Assembly: GCA_021163525.1 (NCBI GenBank)
Contig: JAGGTX010000098.1
Coordinates: 1-13,465 of the forward strand
Length of the DNA stretch: 13,465 bases
Direction: 5' to 3'
DNA from: Caldifarciminota bacterium
GTDB taxonomy: Bacteria; Hydrothermota; UBA3072; B12-G15
Of this stretch, positions 7,400-13,465 are shown in pieces; within the stretch, counting starts at the first letter, position 1, and each line of letters opens with the position of its first letter. The notes under the pieces are model-generated. The model was not told where the DNA came from. It did no database searches and saw only the letters and a list, made by a program, of their open reading frames with translations. The position numbers were made by a program, and so were the translations under genes.

Positions 7400-8524
7400 T
7401 CACAGGTTTGCCTTTACCCTCTTCATTATAAGAAGGGCATCCTTGCCAGGAACCTTATCAGAAAGCCCAAATGTTCCATCAAGTTTTGCCTTCATTATTC
7501 CCCTTGTTGTGACAAGCATCACTGCATTGAATGCAAAGTGGGAATTTGGAACATCGGGGAATGGTGAGGTGCTTCCAATGAACCTTGTGGTGAGCGAAGG
7601 GTCTTTCAGGAGACCCGCAAGAAGATTCTGAACAGCCATGGCAAAGTTTGCCCTTGTGATCGGCTCATCCGGATGGAACTTTCCATCTGGATATGGCTCC
7701 ATTATGCCGAGTTCCATAACCTTCATTATATAGTGTTTTGCCCAGTGGTTATTTACATCGGATGGAAGTTCGGTCCCCGCTTTTCCTGCAGGCTTACCCA
7801 TCACTGACTGCTGCTGTGGTGCATAAAACTTCTTTGCCTCTGGAGGACCAGGCTTCTTTGTAATCTTGTCAAGGTCAAGTTCAACAACAAAGAGTGCGGC
7901 CAGGTCAGCCCTTGTTATTGCAGGACTCCTTGCTATAGCAAGATACTGTGGAGGAAGACCAGCAGCAGCCCTTCTCATATCCTGCATCATCTGCCATCTT
8001 GAATTCAGTTCCTGAGAATTGGGAAGGTTCTTCATGCCTTCGCTGTAAACCTTCTCTGCCTCATCATACTTCTGCATGTTCACAAGTGCATCTGCCTTAT
8101 AGATGTAGGCATCCTCAAACTTTGGATTGTTTTTCAAAGCCCTGTCAAACCACTTTATAGCACCCTTGTTGTCACCCTTTGCCATGAGCACCCTTCCCTT
8201 TGCAACCATTCCTGGAACGAAATTCTTGTCCCTTTTCAGGCAGTCATTTGCATACTTTTCAGCCAGTTTCAGGTCTCCCTTTGCAAGATAAACCAGTGCC
8301 ATTCCCTCATATGCAGGTGCATAGTTTTTATCAAGAAGTATTGCCCTGTTGAACTCCTTCCTTGCCTCATCAACCTGATTCTGTTTGAGAAGCCTCTTAC
8401 CCTCTGCATAGTGTGCCTGGGGTGTATCCATGAGACCACCAGGTGTGACTGTCTGCTTCTTTGCACATCCTGTTCCAAGAACAACAAAGGAAATGATTGC
8501 TATTATCAGTAATAATTTTTTCAT
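7400..8524 (-). CDS. TPR lipoprotein with C-terminal SLH domains
   Basis: The 374-residue lipoprotein begins MKKLLLIIA with a lipobox-like LGTGC, predicting lipidation at Cys20. Four TPR units follow (about 37-171), for example QVDEARKEFNRAILLDKNYA and KGDNKGAIKWFDRALKNNPK. A linker comes next, with one weak SLH-like piece (SPAITRADLAALFVVE). Two S-layer-homology-like domains follow: about 254-303 (SDVNNHWAKHYIMKV, PYPDGKFHPDEPITRANFA) and about 322-370 (FPDVPNSHFAFNAV, IMKAKLDGTFG). SLH domains bind peptidoglycan-linked polymers, so the protein may tie a membrane to the cell wall while its TPRs hold partners. The start at 8524 is chosen because AGGAGG lies five bases upstream and the signal peptide then starts properly; the frame is open nine codons further upstream. 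The gap to the preceding gene is 19 bases. Confidence 0.87.
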   Translation of the reverse strand: MKKLLLIIAIISFVVLGTGCAKKQTVTPGGLMDTPQAHYAEGKRLLKQNQVDEARKEFNRAILLDKNYAPAYEGMALVYLAKGDLKLAEKYANDCLKRDKNFVPGMVAKGRVLMAKGDNKGAIKWFDRALKNNPKFEDAYIYKADALVNMQKYDEAEKVYSEGMKNLPNSQELNSRWQMMQDMRRAAAGLPPQYLAIARSPAITRADLAALFVVELDLDKITKKPGPPEAKKFYAPQQQSVMGKPAGKAGTELPSDVNNHWAKHYIMKVMELGIMEPYPDGKFHPDEPITRANFAMAVQNLLAGLLKDPSLTTRFIGSTSPFPDVPNSHFAFNAVMLVTTRGIMKAKLDGTFGLSDKVPGKDALLIMKRVKANL

Positions 8525-8543
8525 TCTTGCCTCCTTTCCTGAT

Positions 8544-9353
8544 TCAATCAACGATTATCATTACACGGCACTGTTCAAGAAACTTGAGGTTCTCACTGTA
8601 CTGATGGAGTCTCATTGCATCATTGGGGGATATAATAATGTCGGTTTTGTTGGGACCAGTTACGCCGATCGCCTTTATTATCAATGGATTTGGCTTGACC
8701 CTGTCGTCATTCCTTGCCTGTTCTATATTTTTTGCATAACCTGCAATACCCATCTCAACAGCGTATTCCCTTGAAACAAAACCCGTACCATAAACCTCAA
8801 CCCCATCAGGGGTAACTATCTTTGGTGCCATTGCAGGCTGAACCTTGAATCCCCTTGCATCAATAATAAGACCGGTGAATATTCCTCCGGCCTGGGGCTG
8901 AACCAGTGGGGAATTCATTCCAACCTGCTGAGGGAGCAGGGTGTTTATCATTTCACCAGTAAGGGGAACCTCCACATCCACTTCAATGGAGCCATCGGAC
9001 ATGTATCTTATGTCTGTGACTGTGAAGTTACTTACAATTCCGTTGATTTTTGTCTTGATAACATCGGAAACAGTCATTGCGTTCTCAACAGTGGTTTCTG
9101 CATCAATGTAAACCCCCTTAATGGTTTCAAGAATATTCCTCAATGCATCAAGTTTTGCTGCCCTCAGTGCACCCGCCCTCTGTGCAGCAAGTGGGACATC
9201 AGGATTTGGAGCACCAATACCAGTTGCCTTCACAACACACCTTGTCCAGTCAATTGCACCTGCTGGCATCTGCTGGACATAATCATACCCTCCTGAAACC
9301 TGTGCAGATAAAAGATAACCCAGGAGGAGTGAAAGGATAAGACCTCTTCTCAT
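8544..9353 (-). CDS. LPP20-domain exported protein
   Basis: The first gene of the six-gene operon encodes 269 residues with a signal peptide (MRRGLILSLLLGYLLSA). The LPP20-type domain (about 40-130) shows VVKATGIGAPNPDVP, the long helix AAQRAGALRAAKLDALRNIL, ETTVENAM, and the strand pair DIRYMSDGSIEVDVEVPL. A second conserved-looking domain (about 155-269) has FTGLIIDARGFKVQPAMAP, EVYGTGFVSREYAV, DIIISPNDA and CRVMIIVD. I recall this as a frequent partner of LPP20 domains. LPP20 proteins include a Helicobacter lipoprotein and flagellar FlgP. Here no lipobox is seen, so the protein is probably soluble or bound to partners. ATG 9353 is chosen over GTG 9359 because GGAGG at 9359-9363 is five bases before the ATG and overlaps the GTG. 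Confidence 0.8.
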   Translation of the reverse strand: MRRGLILSLLLGYLLSAQVSGGYDYVQQMPAGAIDWTRCVVKATGIGAPNPDVPLAAQRAGALRAAKLDALRNILETIKGVYIDAETTVENAMTVSDVIKTKINGIVSNFTVTDIRYMSDGSIEVDVEVPLTGEMINTLLPQQVGMNSPLVQPQAGGIFTGLIIDARGFKVQPAMAPKIVTPDGVEVYGTGFVSREYAVEMGIAGYAKNIEQARNDDRVKPNPLIIKAIGVTGPNKTDIIISPNDAMRLHQYSENLKFLEQCRVMIIVD

Positions 9354-9386
9354 AACCACCTCCTTTTAATTGTTTTCCAGTATATA

Positions 9387-9416
9387 AAATTATGAACATC
9401 CATACTCTTTTGTCAA
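9387..9416 (-). promoter_or_regulatory. Promoter of the six-gene envelope operon
   Basis: On the minus strand a perfect TTGACA -35 (9411-9416) is followed, after 18 bases, by TAATTT (9387-9392) as -10; ATAATT one base earlier gives 17. The predicted leader to ATG 9353 is about 27 bases and contains the GGAGG. It is the only good promoter seen upstream of this operon. Confidence 0.55.
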
Positions 9417-9637
9417 GGCATTGCTTTGCCTCAAAAAAAATCTATACGAAATATAAAAACGGCCTCACTTTAAAATCTTTTTAAAAGTGAAAGAAGACAG
9501 GAAATGAAGAGTTAACCATGGTTGAAAAGCACAGGATATCAGCAAGTAGTATAACAGGACAGGTAAGAAAGGCAAGGCATTATAATTCACATTCTTCTAT
9601 TCTACACAAAATTATAATAACTCTTCCCAAAAATGAC
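9417..9637. other. Non-coding divergent region between two promoters
   Basis: This stretch lies between the -35 elements of the minus-strand operon and the plus-strand di-myo-inositol phosphate gene. It holds an A-rich run after a small hairpin (AGGCA/TGCCT, 9417-9432). An inverted repeat follows, TCACTTT (9465-9471) with AAAGTGA (9484-9490), separated by 12 bases. A 10-base palindrome lies at 9514-9523. A 45-codon frame at 9518-9655 lacks a ribosome binding site and is not called. No tRNA, CRISPR or mobile element is recognised, and none of the hairpins is followed by a T-tract in a useful place. Confidence 0.6.
9514..9523. promoter_or_regulatory. Perfect palindrome, possible operator
   Basis: AACCATGGTT is a perfect 10-base palindrome. 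With one mismatched pair the symmetry extends to 14 bases (9512-9525). It sits roughly midway between two divergent promoters, where a shared regulator could bind. No known regulator site is matched, so this is speculative. Confidence 0.2.
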
Positions 9638-9665
9638 TTGACATTTGAACCCTGAATAATATATT
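9638..9665 (+). promoter_or_regulatory. Promoter of the di-myo-inositol phosphate gene
   Basis: A perfect TTGACA -35 (9638-9643) and a TATATT -10 (9660-9665) are separated by 16 bases. The predicted transcript would start near 9672, leaving a leader of about 36 bases with AAGGAGG at 9696-9702. The layout (TTGACA, 16 bases, TATATT) is the same as the ribonucleotide reductase promoter in this window. Confidence 0.6.
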
Positions 9666-9707
9666 TATTGTGAAGCAATTAAATGAGAGTTATTTAAGGA
9701 GGTTGGT

Positions 9708-10997
9708 ATGGATGCATTAATCCTTGCAGCAGGTGATGGAACAAGGATGGGTTCTTCCAGACCCAAAGTTCTCCTCTCAATCAATGGAACGACACTCCTT
9801 GAACATCATATCAATGCACTTAATGCTTTGGGAATTAAGAAAATATACATTGTAACCGGTTATAAACACCAGGATATTGAGAAGTTTATAAAAGAGAAGG
9901 GATACAGGAATGTTTTCACAATATACAATCCAGACTGGGAGAAGGGGAATGCTTATTCTGTTATTGCTGGTGAAAAATTTCTAAAAAGGCCATTTCTTCT
10001 TGTTATGGGGGACCATTACTACCAGTTGTCCCCTTTAAGACCCCTTGTTAGAATGAAGGCGGATTTTATGATGGTGGTTGATTCAAATCCAGGGTATGTG
10101 GATGTGGATGAGGCCACAAAGGTGAGGTTTAAAAACGGGAGGGTTGTGGATATTGGAAAGGGATTAAAGGTATTTGATGCCGTTGATACGGGAATCTTCC
10201 TTCTTTCACCCTCAATCTTTCCATTCATAAAAAATTCAATCAAAAATGGTGCAGAGACCTGGAACGATGTAAAGAGATTGTGGATAGAAAAAAATCCCCT
10301 GCCTCTCTATGATATAAATGGGTCGCTGTGGTATGATGTTGATACACCAGAGGATTTTGAAAACCTGAAGAGGATTATTAAAGAGAGGGAAATAATAAAG
10401 GCAAGGGATGGTATAATATCAAAAACCCTGAACAGAAGGATATCCTCATGGCTCTCTCAACACCTTGTAAAAACCCGAATTACACCAAATCAGATTACAA
10501 TTATTTCATTTGTGATAGCCCTTGCTTCAGCAGTTTTCTTTGGTCTTGGAAGAAGATGGAGCTTGATTATTGGAGGCCTCCTCATACAGCTTTCTTCAAT
10601 TGTTGATGGATGTGATGGAGAGATAGCCAGATTAAAGAAACTATCATCAGCATATGGGGCTTGGCTTGATTCTGTGCTTGACAGGATTGCAGATGCTGCA
10701 GTGATTACAGGCATGGCATGGGGAGCATCCCATCAGTTTGGCTGGATAGTCTGGCCGCTTGCAATGATTGCCCTTGCTGGCTCACTCAGTGTGAGTTATA
10801 CAGAAACAAGGTATGAGGCCCTTTTCAGAAAACCACTGGACAGCTCAAAAGAGATACCTGCAAAAAGGGATATGAGGCTTTTTCTCTTTATGCTTGGTGG
10901 TATCTTCAACCTCATTCCCCATGTCTTTCTGATTGTATCTACACTCTCCTTTGCAGAGGTTTTGAGACGGCTGCTGCTACCCACTGCTGAGGAGTAA
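9708..10997 (+). CDS. Bifunctional inositol-1-phosphate cytidylyltransferase / DIPP synthase
   Basis: The 429-residue fusion probably makes CDP-inositol from CTP and inositol-1-phosphate, then joins it to a second inositol-1-phosphate to give di-myo-inositol-phosphate phosphate. After dephosphorylation that yields the heat-stress solute of hyperthermophiles. Residues about 1-225 are a nucleotidyltransferase: LAAGDGTRMG at 6-15, Lys20, and the metal-binding MGDH at 100-103. Residues about 235-425 are a CDP-alcohol phosphatidyltransferase with several membrane segments. This domain has the full signature of four aspartates (Asp300, Asp303, Asp321, Asp325), with GEIAR and Gly317 at the right spacing. 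Start: AAGGAGG lies five bases before the ATG. It is transcribed alone; no inositol-1-phosphate synthase gene is in view. Another CDP-alcohol product, such as an inositol or sugar phospholipid, is possible, but the fusion order fits the known IPCT-DIPPS enzymes. Confidence 0.82.
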   Translation: MDALILAAGDGTRMGSSRPKVLLSINGTTLLEHHINALNALGIKKIYIVTGYKHQDIEKFIKEKGYRNVFTIYNPDWEKGNAYSVIAGEKFLKRPFLLVMGDHYYQLSPLRPLVRMKADFMMVVDSNPGYVDVDEATKVRFKNGRVVDIGKGLKVFDAVDTGIFLLSPSIFPFIKNSIKNGAETWNDVKRLWIEKNPLPLYDINGSLWYDVDTPEDFENLKRIIKEREIIKARDGIISKTLNRRISSWLSQHLVKTRITPNQITIISFVIALASAVFFGLGRRWSLIIGGLLIQLSSIVDGCDGEIARLKKLSSAYGAWLDSVLDRIADAAVITGMAWGASHQFGWIVWPLAMIALAGSLSVSYTETRYEALFRKPLDSSKEIPAKRDMRLFLFMLGGIFNLIPHVFLIVSTLSFAEVLRRLLLPTAEE

Positions 10998-11004
10998 AAT
11001 TCCT
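10990..11004 (+). terminator. Small hairpin at convergent gene ends
   Basis: AGGAGTAAAATTCCT can fold into a six-pair stem (one G-T pair) with an AAA loop, overlapping the stop codon at 10995-10997 and followed by TTATATTGTG. Only 7 bases separate this gene from the end of the convergent ribonucleotide reductase gene. It may act as a weak terminator; the T-tract is poor. Confidence 0.3.
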
Positions 11005-13128
11005 TTATATTGTGCAGGTTTCACACCCACCAGAGTACTCTGAATCAACATTGAGAAATCCATTCCCCAGATTCAGATCCACTGATGGTGGGGTGGTCTT
11101 TGACCTGTTCCTTGAATCCCCTATATATATCACCTGCTCTGACTTACTCCCATCCCTGTAAACAGTGATACCCTTCACACCAAGTTTATACCCCAGCATG
11201 TAAATCATCTCAACATCCCTTGGTGTGGCATGGTAAGGAAGATTCACTGTTTTTGATACTGCATTATCAACATGCTTCTGGAATGCAGCCTGCATCCTCA
11301 CATGCCATTCAGGATGAATATCATGGGCTGTGACAAAGAGCCTCTTCACCTTCTCCGGTATACCCCTCACATGTTGAACACTACCTGTTCTTGCCACCTC
11401 CCTCATCAGTTCCTCTGAATAGAATCCCTGCTCCTTTGCAATCCTTTCAAAATATGGATTTATTTCAAGGAGTTCAGTCCCCTCCATAACATTCCTTATG
11501 TAAACAACGGCAAACAATGGCTCAATACCACTTGAGCATCCACCAATGATACTAATTGTCCCGGTAGGAGCGATTGTCGTGAGGGTTGCGTTCCTGATGG
11601 AAGGTTCTCCTCTCTGGTCAAATACAGAGCCCCTGAAATTTGGGAATGCACCACGTTCCTCAGCAAGTTGTCTTGACTTCTCCCTTGCAGTTTTTGAGAT
11701 AAAACTCATAATCTCTTCAGCCTTCTGGAGTGCCTCATCACTGTTATAGGGAATACCCAGTTGTATAAGCATATCTGCAAATCCCATAACCCCAAGCCCA
11801 ATCTTTCTATTTCCCCGCACCATTCTGTCAATCTGTTCAAGTGGATACCTGGACATATCAATCACATTATCAAGGAAGTGAACCGCTGTGTAAACAACCT
11901 CTTTCAGGTCATCATAATCTATCTTACCATCCTTAACAAACTTTGATAGGTTTATTGAACCAAGGTTACAAGCCTCATACGGTAGTAGCGGTTGCTCACC
12001 ACATGGGTTGGTAGATTCAATATGCCCAATGTGTGGAGTTGGATTGTCCCTATCAAGTCTATCCACAAATATTATTCCAGGGTCACCCGATTTCCAGGCA
12101 TTATAAACGAGCAGGTCAAAGATAACCCTTGCCTTCACCCTCCTTACAGGTTTGCCATCCCTGGGATTTATAAGGTCTATCTCTTCATCGTTCTCAACCG
12201 CCTTCATGAATTCTTCAGTGATTGCCACGGATATATTGAAGTTACTCAGTATGCCTTCTGTGCTCTTTGCCGTGATAAAGTCAAAAATATCAGGGTGGTC
12301 ATACCTGAGAATCCCCATGTTTGCCCCCCTTCGCTTACCACCCTGCTTTATAATATCGGTGGCAACATCAAACACCCTCATGAAAGAGAGTGGCCCGGAG
12401 GCAATCCCGCCTGTGCTCTTAACCACATCGTTCTTAGGTCTCAGATGGGTAAAGGAAAATCCGGTACCTCCACCGGTCTTATGTATGAGCGCAGTGTATT
12501 TCACTGCATCAAATATTTCCTCTATTGAGTCACCAACAGGAAGAACAAAGCATGCTGCAAGTTGCTGGAGTTCAGTCCCTGCATTCATCAGGGTGGGGGA
12601 GTTAGGCAAAAATTTTAGAGAGGTCATGAGTTCAAAAAACTTATTGTATGCCTCTTCAGGGTCTTTTCCGTAATTCTTCTCTGCCTCTGCAATGTTCCTT
12701 GCAACCCTTTCAAACATCTCAAGTGGGGTTTCAACGGGTCTGCCATATTCATCCTTTCTCAAATATCTTCTTTCAAGAACCTTCAAAGCATTAAGGGAGA
12801 GTTTCAATTCATCCTTCACCCCTGTAAGAACCTCTTTTGCCTTCCTTATTTCAGCCCTTTCCTTTCTGTAAAGGATATAGGCCCTTGCTGTCTCAACGAG
12901 GTCCGAATCAATCAAAACCTTCTCAACAAGGTCCTGAATCCCTTCTACATCGGGCATCTCCTGTCCATACTTCTTTATAATTTCTTCCTCAACCATCAAT
13001 GCAAGTTCATCCGCCTTTCCCTTTTTTCCTTGGCCTGTGGACTGGAGTGCCTTGAAGATCGCAACAGCGATCTTCTCCCTGTCATAGGGAACAACCCTTC
13101 CATCCCTTTTTCTGACACATTTTATCAT
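11005..13128 (-). CDS. nrdJ: Class II (adenosylcobalamin-dependent) ribonucleotide reductase
   Basis: Reduces ribonucleotides to deoxyribonucleotides using a B12-generated thiyl radical, so it needs no oxygen and no small subunit. The 707 residues begin with an ATP-cone (about 3-95: [16 protein letters not shown]) for allosteric control. The catalytic barrel has Cys193 (AACF) and the class II-type [11 protein letters not shown] and GGKRRGAN. It also has NPCGEQPL with Asn374, radical Cys376 and Glu378, and Cys387 (EACNLG). The spacing 376/387 equals that of the Thermotoga enzyme (322/333). [11 protein letters not shown] follows at 520-530. The C-terminal GGCETCTI supplies the shuttle pair Cys702/Cys705. 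ATG 13128 matches the family's usual beginning, with AGGAGG 12 bases upstream. An in-frame TTG at 13134 would have better spacing (six bases) and add two residues. The still longer frame starting at TTG 13203 runs through the promoter and is rejected. Confidence 0.94.
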   Translation of the reverse strand: MIKCVRKRDGRVVPYDREKIAVAIFKALQSTGQGKKGKADELALMVEEEIIKKYGQEMPDVEGIQDLVEKVLIDSDLVETARAYILYRKERAEIRKAKEVLTGVKDELKLSLNALKVLERRYLRKDEYGRPVETPLEMFERVARNIAEAEKNYGKDPEEAYNKFFELMTSLKFLPNSPTLMNAGTELQQLAACFVLPVGDSIEEIFDAVKYTALIHKTGGGTGFSFTHLRPKNDVVKSTGGIASGPLSFMRVFDVATDIIKQGGKRRGANMGILRYDHPDIFDFITAKSTEGILSNFNISVAITEEFMKAVENDEEIDLINPRDGKPVRRVKARVIFDLLVYNAWKSGDPGIIFVDRLDRDNPTPHIGHIESTNPCGEQPLLPYEACNLGSINLSKFVKDGKIDYDDLKEVVYTAVHFLDNVIDMSRYPLEQIDRMVRGNRKIGLGVMGFADMLIQLGIPYNSDEALQKAEEIMSFISKTAREKSRQLAEERGAFPNFRGSVFDQRGEPSIRNATLTTIAPTGTISIIGGCSSGIEPLFAVVYIRNVMEGTELLEINPYFERIAKEQGFYSEELMREVARTGSVQHVRGIPEKVKRLFVTAHDIHPEWHVRMQAAFQKHVDNAVSKTVNLPYHATPRDVEMIYMLGYKLGVKGITVYRDGSKSEQVIYIGDSRNRSKTTPPSVDLNLGNGFLNVDSEYSGGCETCTI

Positions 13129-13148
13129 GCCCAACCCTGACCTCCTTT

Positions 13149-13164
13149 CCACTACATATTGTGT
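13149..13164 (-). promoter_or_regulatory. NrdR box, promoter-distal copy
   Basis: Read on the minus strand this is ACACAATATGTAGTGG, matching the NrdR box consensus acaCwAtATaTwGtgt at 14 of 16 positions. It lies just downstream of the predicted transcription start and upstream of the AGGAGG. Its start is 32 bases from that of the second box, the usual three-helical-turn spacing for the ATP-cone repressor NrdR. The nrdR gene itself is not in the window. Confidence 0.75.
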
Positions 13165-13175
13165 TTTGTGAAAAG

Positions 13176-13203
13176 AATATATACTATATATTGTGCTTGT
13201 CAA
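13176..13203 (-). promoter_or_regulatory. Promoter of the ribonucleotide reductase gene
   Basis: On the minus strand a perfect TTGACA -35 (13198-13203) and TATATT -10 (13176-13181) are 16 bases apart. Transcription would start near 13169, giving a leader of about 40 bases. The spacer between the two elements is almost entirely occupied by an NrdR box. Confidence 0.65.
13181..13196 (-). promoter_or_regulatory. NrdR box, copy between -35 and -10
   Basis: Read on the minus strand this is GCACAATATATAGTAT, matching the NrdR consensus acaCwAtATaTwGtgt at 14 of 16 positions. It fills the spacer of the promoter, so bound repressor would exclude RNA polymerase. Together with the copy at 13149-13164 it forms the tandem arrangement typical of NrdR-controlled genes. 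Confidence 0.78.
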
Positions 13204-13262
13204 GGTTTTATTCTCTGCGGAAAAATGTCAAATTTTCAACTTCCGTCCCCAGGGATGTACTC

Positions 13263-13290
13263 TTGCCATTACCCTTTTATACAGTATAAT
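13263..13290 (+). promoter_or_regulatory. ffh promoter, probably producing a leaderless mRNA
   Basis: TTGCCA (13263-13268) and a consensus TATAAT (13285-13290) are separated by 16 bases. The -10 ends only six bases before the ATG at 13297, so transcription would begin at or within a base or two of the start codon. No AGGAGG-like site is present, unlike most other genes here. Confidence 0.6.
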
Positions 13291-13296
13291 TCAGGT

Positions 13297-13465
13297 ATGT
13301 TTGAACAGATTTCAGGAAGGCTTCAAAAAATCATAAGGAATTTTGGTAAGAAGGGAAGGCTCACACCCGAAAGGGTTCGTGAGGGACTGAAAGAGGTGAG
13401 GCGTGCCCTCATAGAGGCGGATGTGAATGTTGAGGTGGCCAGAGAGTTTATAAAGATGGTTGAGG
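13297..13465 (+). CDS. ffh: Signal recognition particle protein Ffh, 3'-truncated by window end
   Basis: The first 56 residues are the N-domain of Ffh/SRP54, the GTPase that binds signal sequences of nascent membrane proteins with 4.5S RNA and delivers ribosomes to FtsY. The start MFEQISGRLQKIIRNFGKKG, followed by LTPERVREGLKEVRRALIEA and DVNVEVAREFI, is the characteristic helical opening of the family, so the ATG is well fixed. The GTPase and M domains lie outside the window. FtsY shares a related N-domain, but its start is normally preceded by a longer variable region, so Ffh is favoured. It is divergent from the ribonucleotide reductase gene. Confidence 0.92.
   Translation, partial: MFEQISGRLQKIIRNFGKKGRLTPERVREGLKEVRRALIEADVNVEVAREFIKMVE

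Noticed and set aside
9417..9440. AGGCA/TGCCT hairpin followed by an A-run, looking like a terminator
   Set aside because: On the plus strand the run is A rather than T and no plus-strand gene ends here. On the minus strand the T-run precedes the hairpin.
9414..9581. The 9-base direct repeat CAAGGCATT at 9414-9422 and 9573-9581
   Set aside because: One 9-base match in a 350-base region of biased composition is not surprising, and one copy overlaps a -35 element.
9518..9655. A 45-codon open frame in the intergenic region beginning MVEKHRISASS
   Set aside because: No ribosome binding site, composition unlike the neighbours, and its end runs into the -35 of the next promoter. Its ATG is the centre of a palindrome.
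11992..12673. Two long plus-strand frames (178 and 173 codons) opposite the reductase gene
   Set aside because: They are antisense shadows of a highly conserved enzyme, with no ribosome binding site and no family resemblance.
13129..13203. N-terminal extension of the reductase from TTG at 13203
   Set aside because: The TTG is part of the TTGACA -35 element and the extension covers the promoter, both NrdR boxes and the ribosome binding site. The family begins at or next to ATG 13128.
13226..13231. A second TTGACA upstream of the reductase promoter on the minus strand
   Set aside because: No acceptable -10 lies 16-18 bases downstream of it, so it is probably chance.

Overview
The window looks like chromosomal DNA from a thermophilic bacterium with two membranes, most likely from a poorly characterised lineage. 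The reasons are moderately AT-rich DNA, arginine codons mostly AGA/AGG, strong AGGAGG-type ribosome binding sites, TTGACA-type promoters, several exported or lipidated envelope proteins including a probable outer-membrane beta-barrel, and a fused enzyme for the heat-stress solute di-myo-inositol phosphate. The phylum cannot be fixed from this sequence; an uncultured thermophilic candidate phylum is a guess.

Layout. (1) Positions 3-3090, plus strand: a tightly overlapping three-gene unit. It holds the end of a TPR protein, an archaeal-type cofactor-independent phosphoglycerate mutase, and a membrane thiol-redox protein made of two thioredoxin-like domains and a CcdA/DsbD-like membrane domain. 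Both junctions overlap by 4 bases. (2) Positions 3118-9353, minus strand: a six-gene operon whose products all appear to be exported. In transcription order they are an LPP20-domain protein, a TPR lipoprotein with SLH domains, a FlgT-like protein, a FecR-domain protein, a TPR-CsgG protein with a FlgT C-terminal-like domain, and a PorV/UPF0164-like outer-membrane protein. One TTGACA promoter sits upstream, and gene gaps run from 19 bases down to overlaps. (3) Positions 9354-9707: the only long non-coding stretch, holding two divergent promoters and some small palindromes. (4) Positions 9708-10997, plus strand: a fused inositol-1-phosphate cytidylyltransferase / di-myo-inositol-phosphate-phosphate synthase. 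(5) Positions 11005-13128, minus strand: a B12-dependent (class II) ribonucleotide reductase with an N-terminal ATP-cone. (6) From 13297, plus strand: the start of ffh (SRP54), cut by the window end.

The best candidate for an undescribed system is the six-gene envelope operon. It combines modules known from the outer-membrane ring proteins of the Vibrio flagellum (FlgT, and the LPP20 family to which FlgP belongs) with peptidoglycan-binding and beta-barrel modules, and no flagellar gene is visible nearby. Its function is not known to me and I do not assign one.

The clearest regulatory finding is a pair of sites matching the NrdR box, 32 bases apart, over the promoter of the ribonucleotide reductase gene. 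The divergent ffh promoter places its -10 element so close to the ATG that the mRNA is probably leaderless. Several start codons were moved inward from the longest open frame to fit ribosome binding sites: 6220, 7392, 8524, 9353 and 13128.
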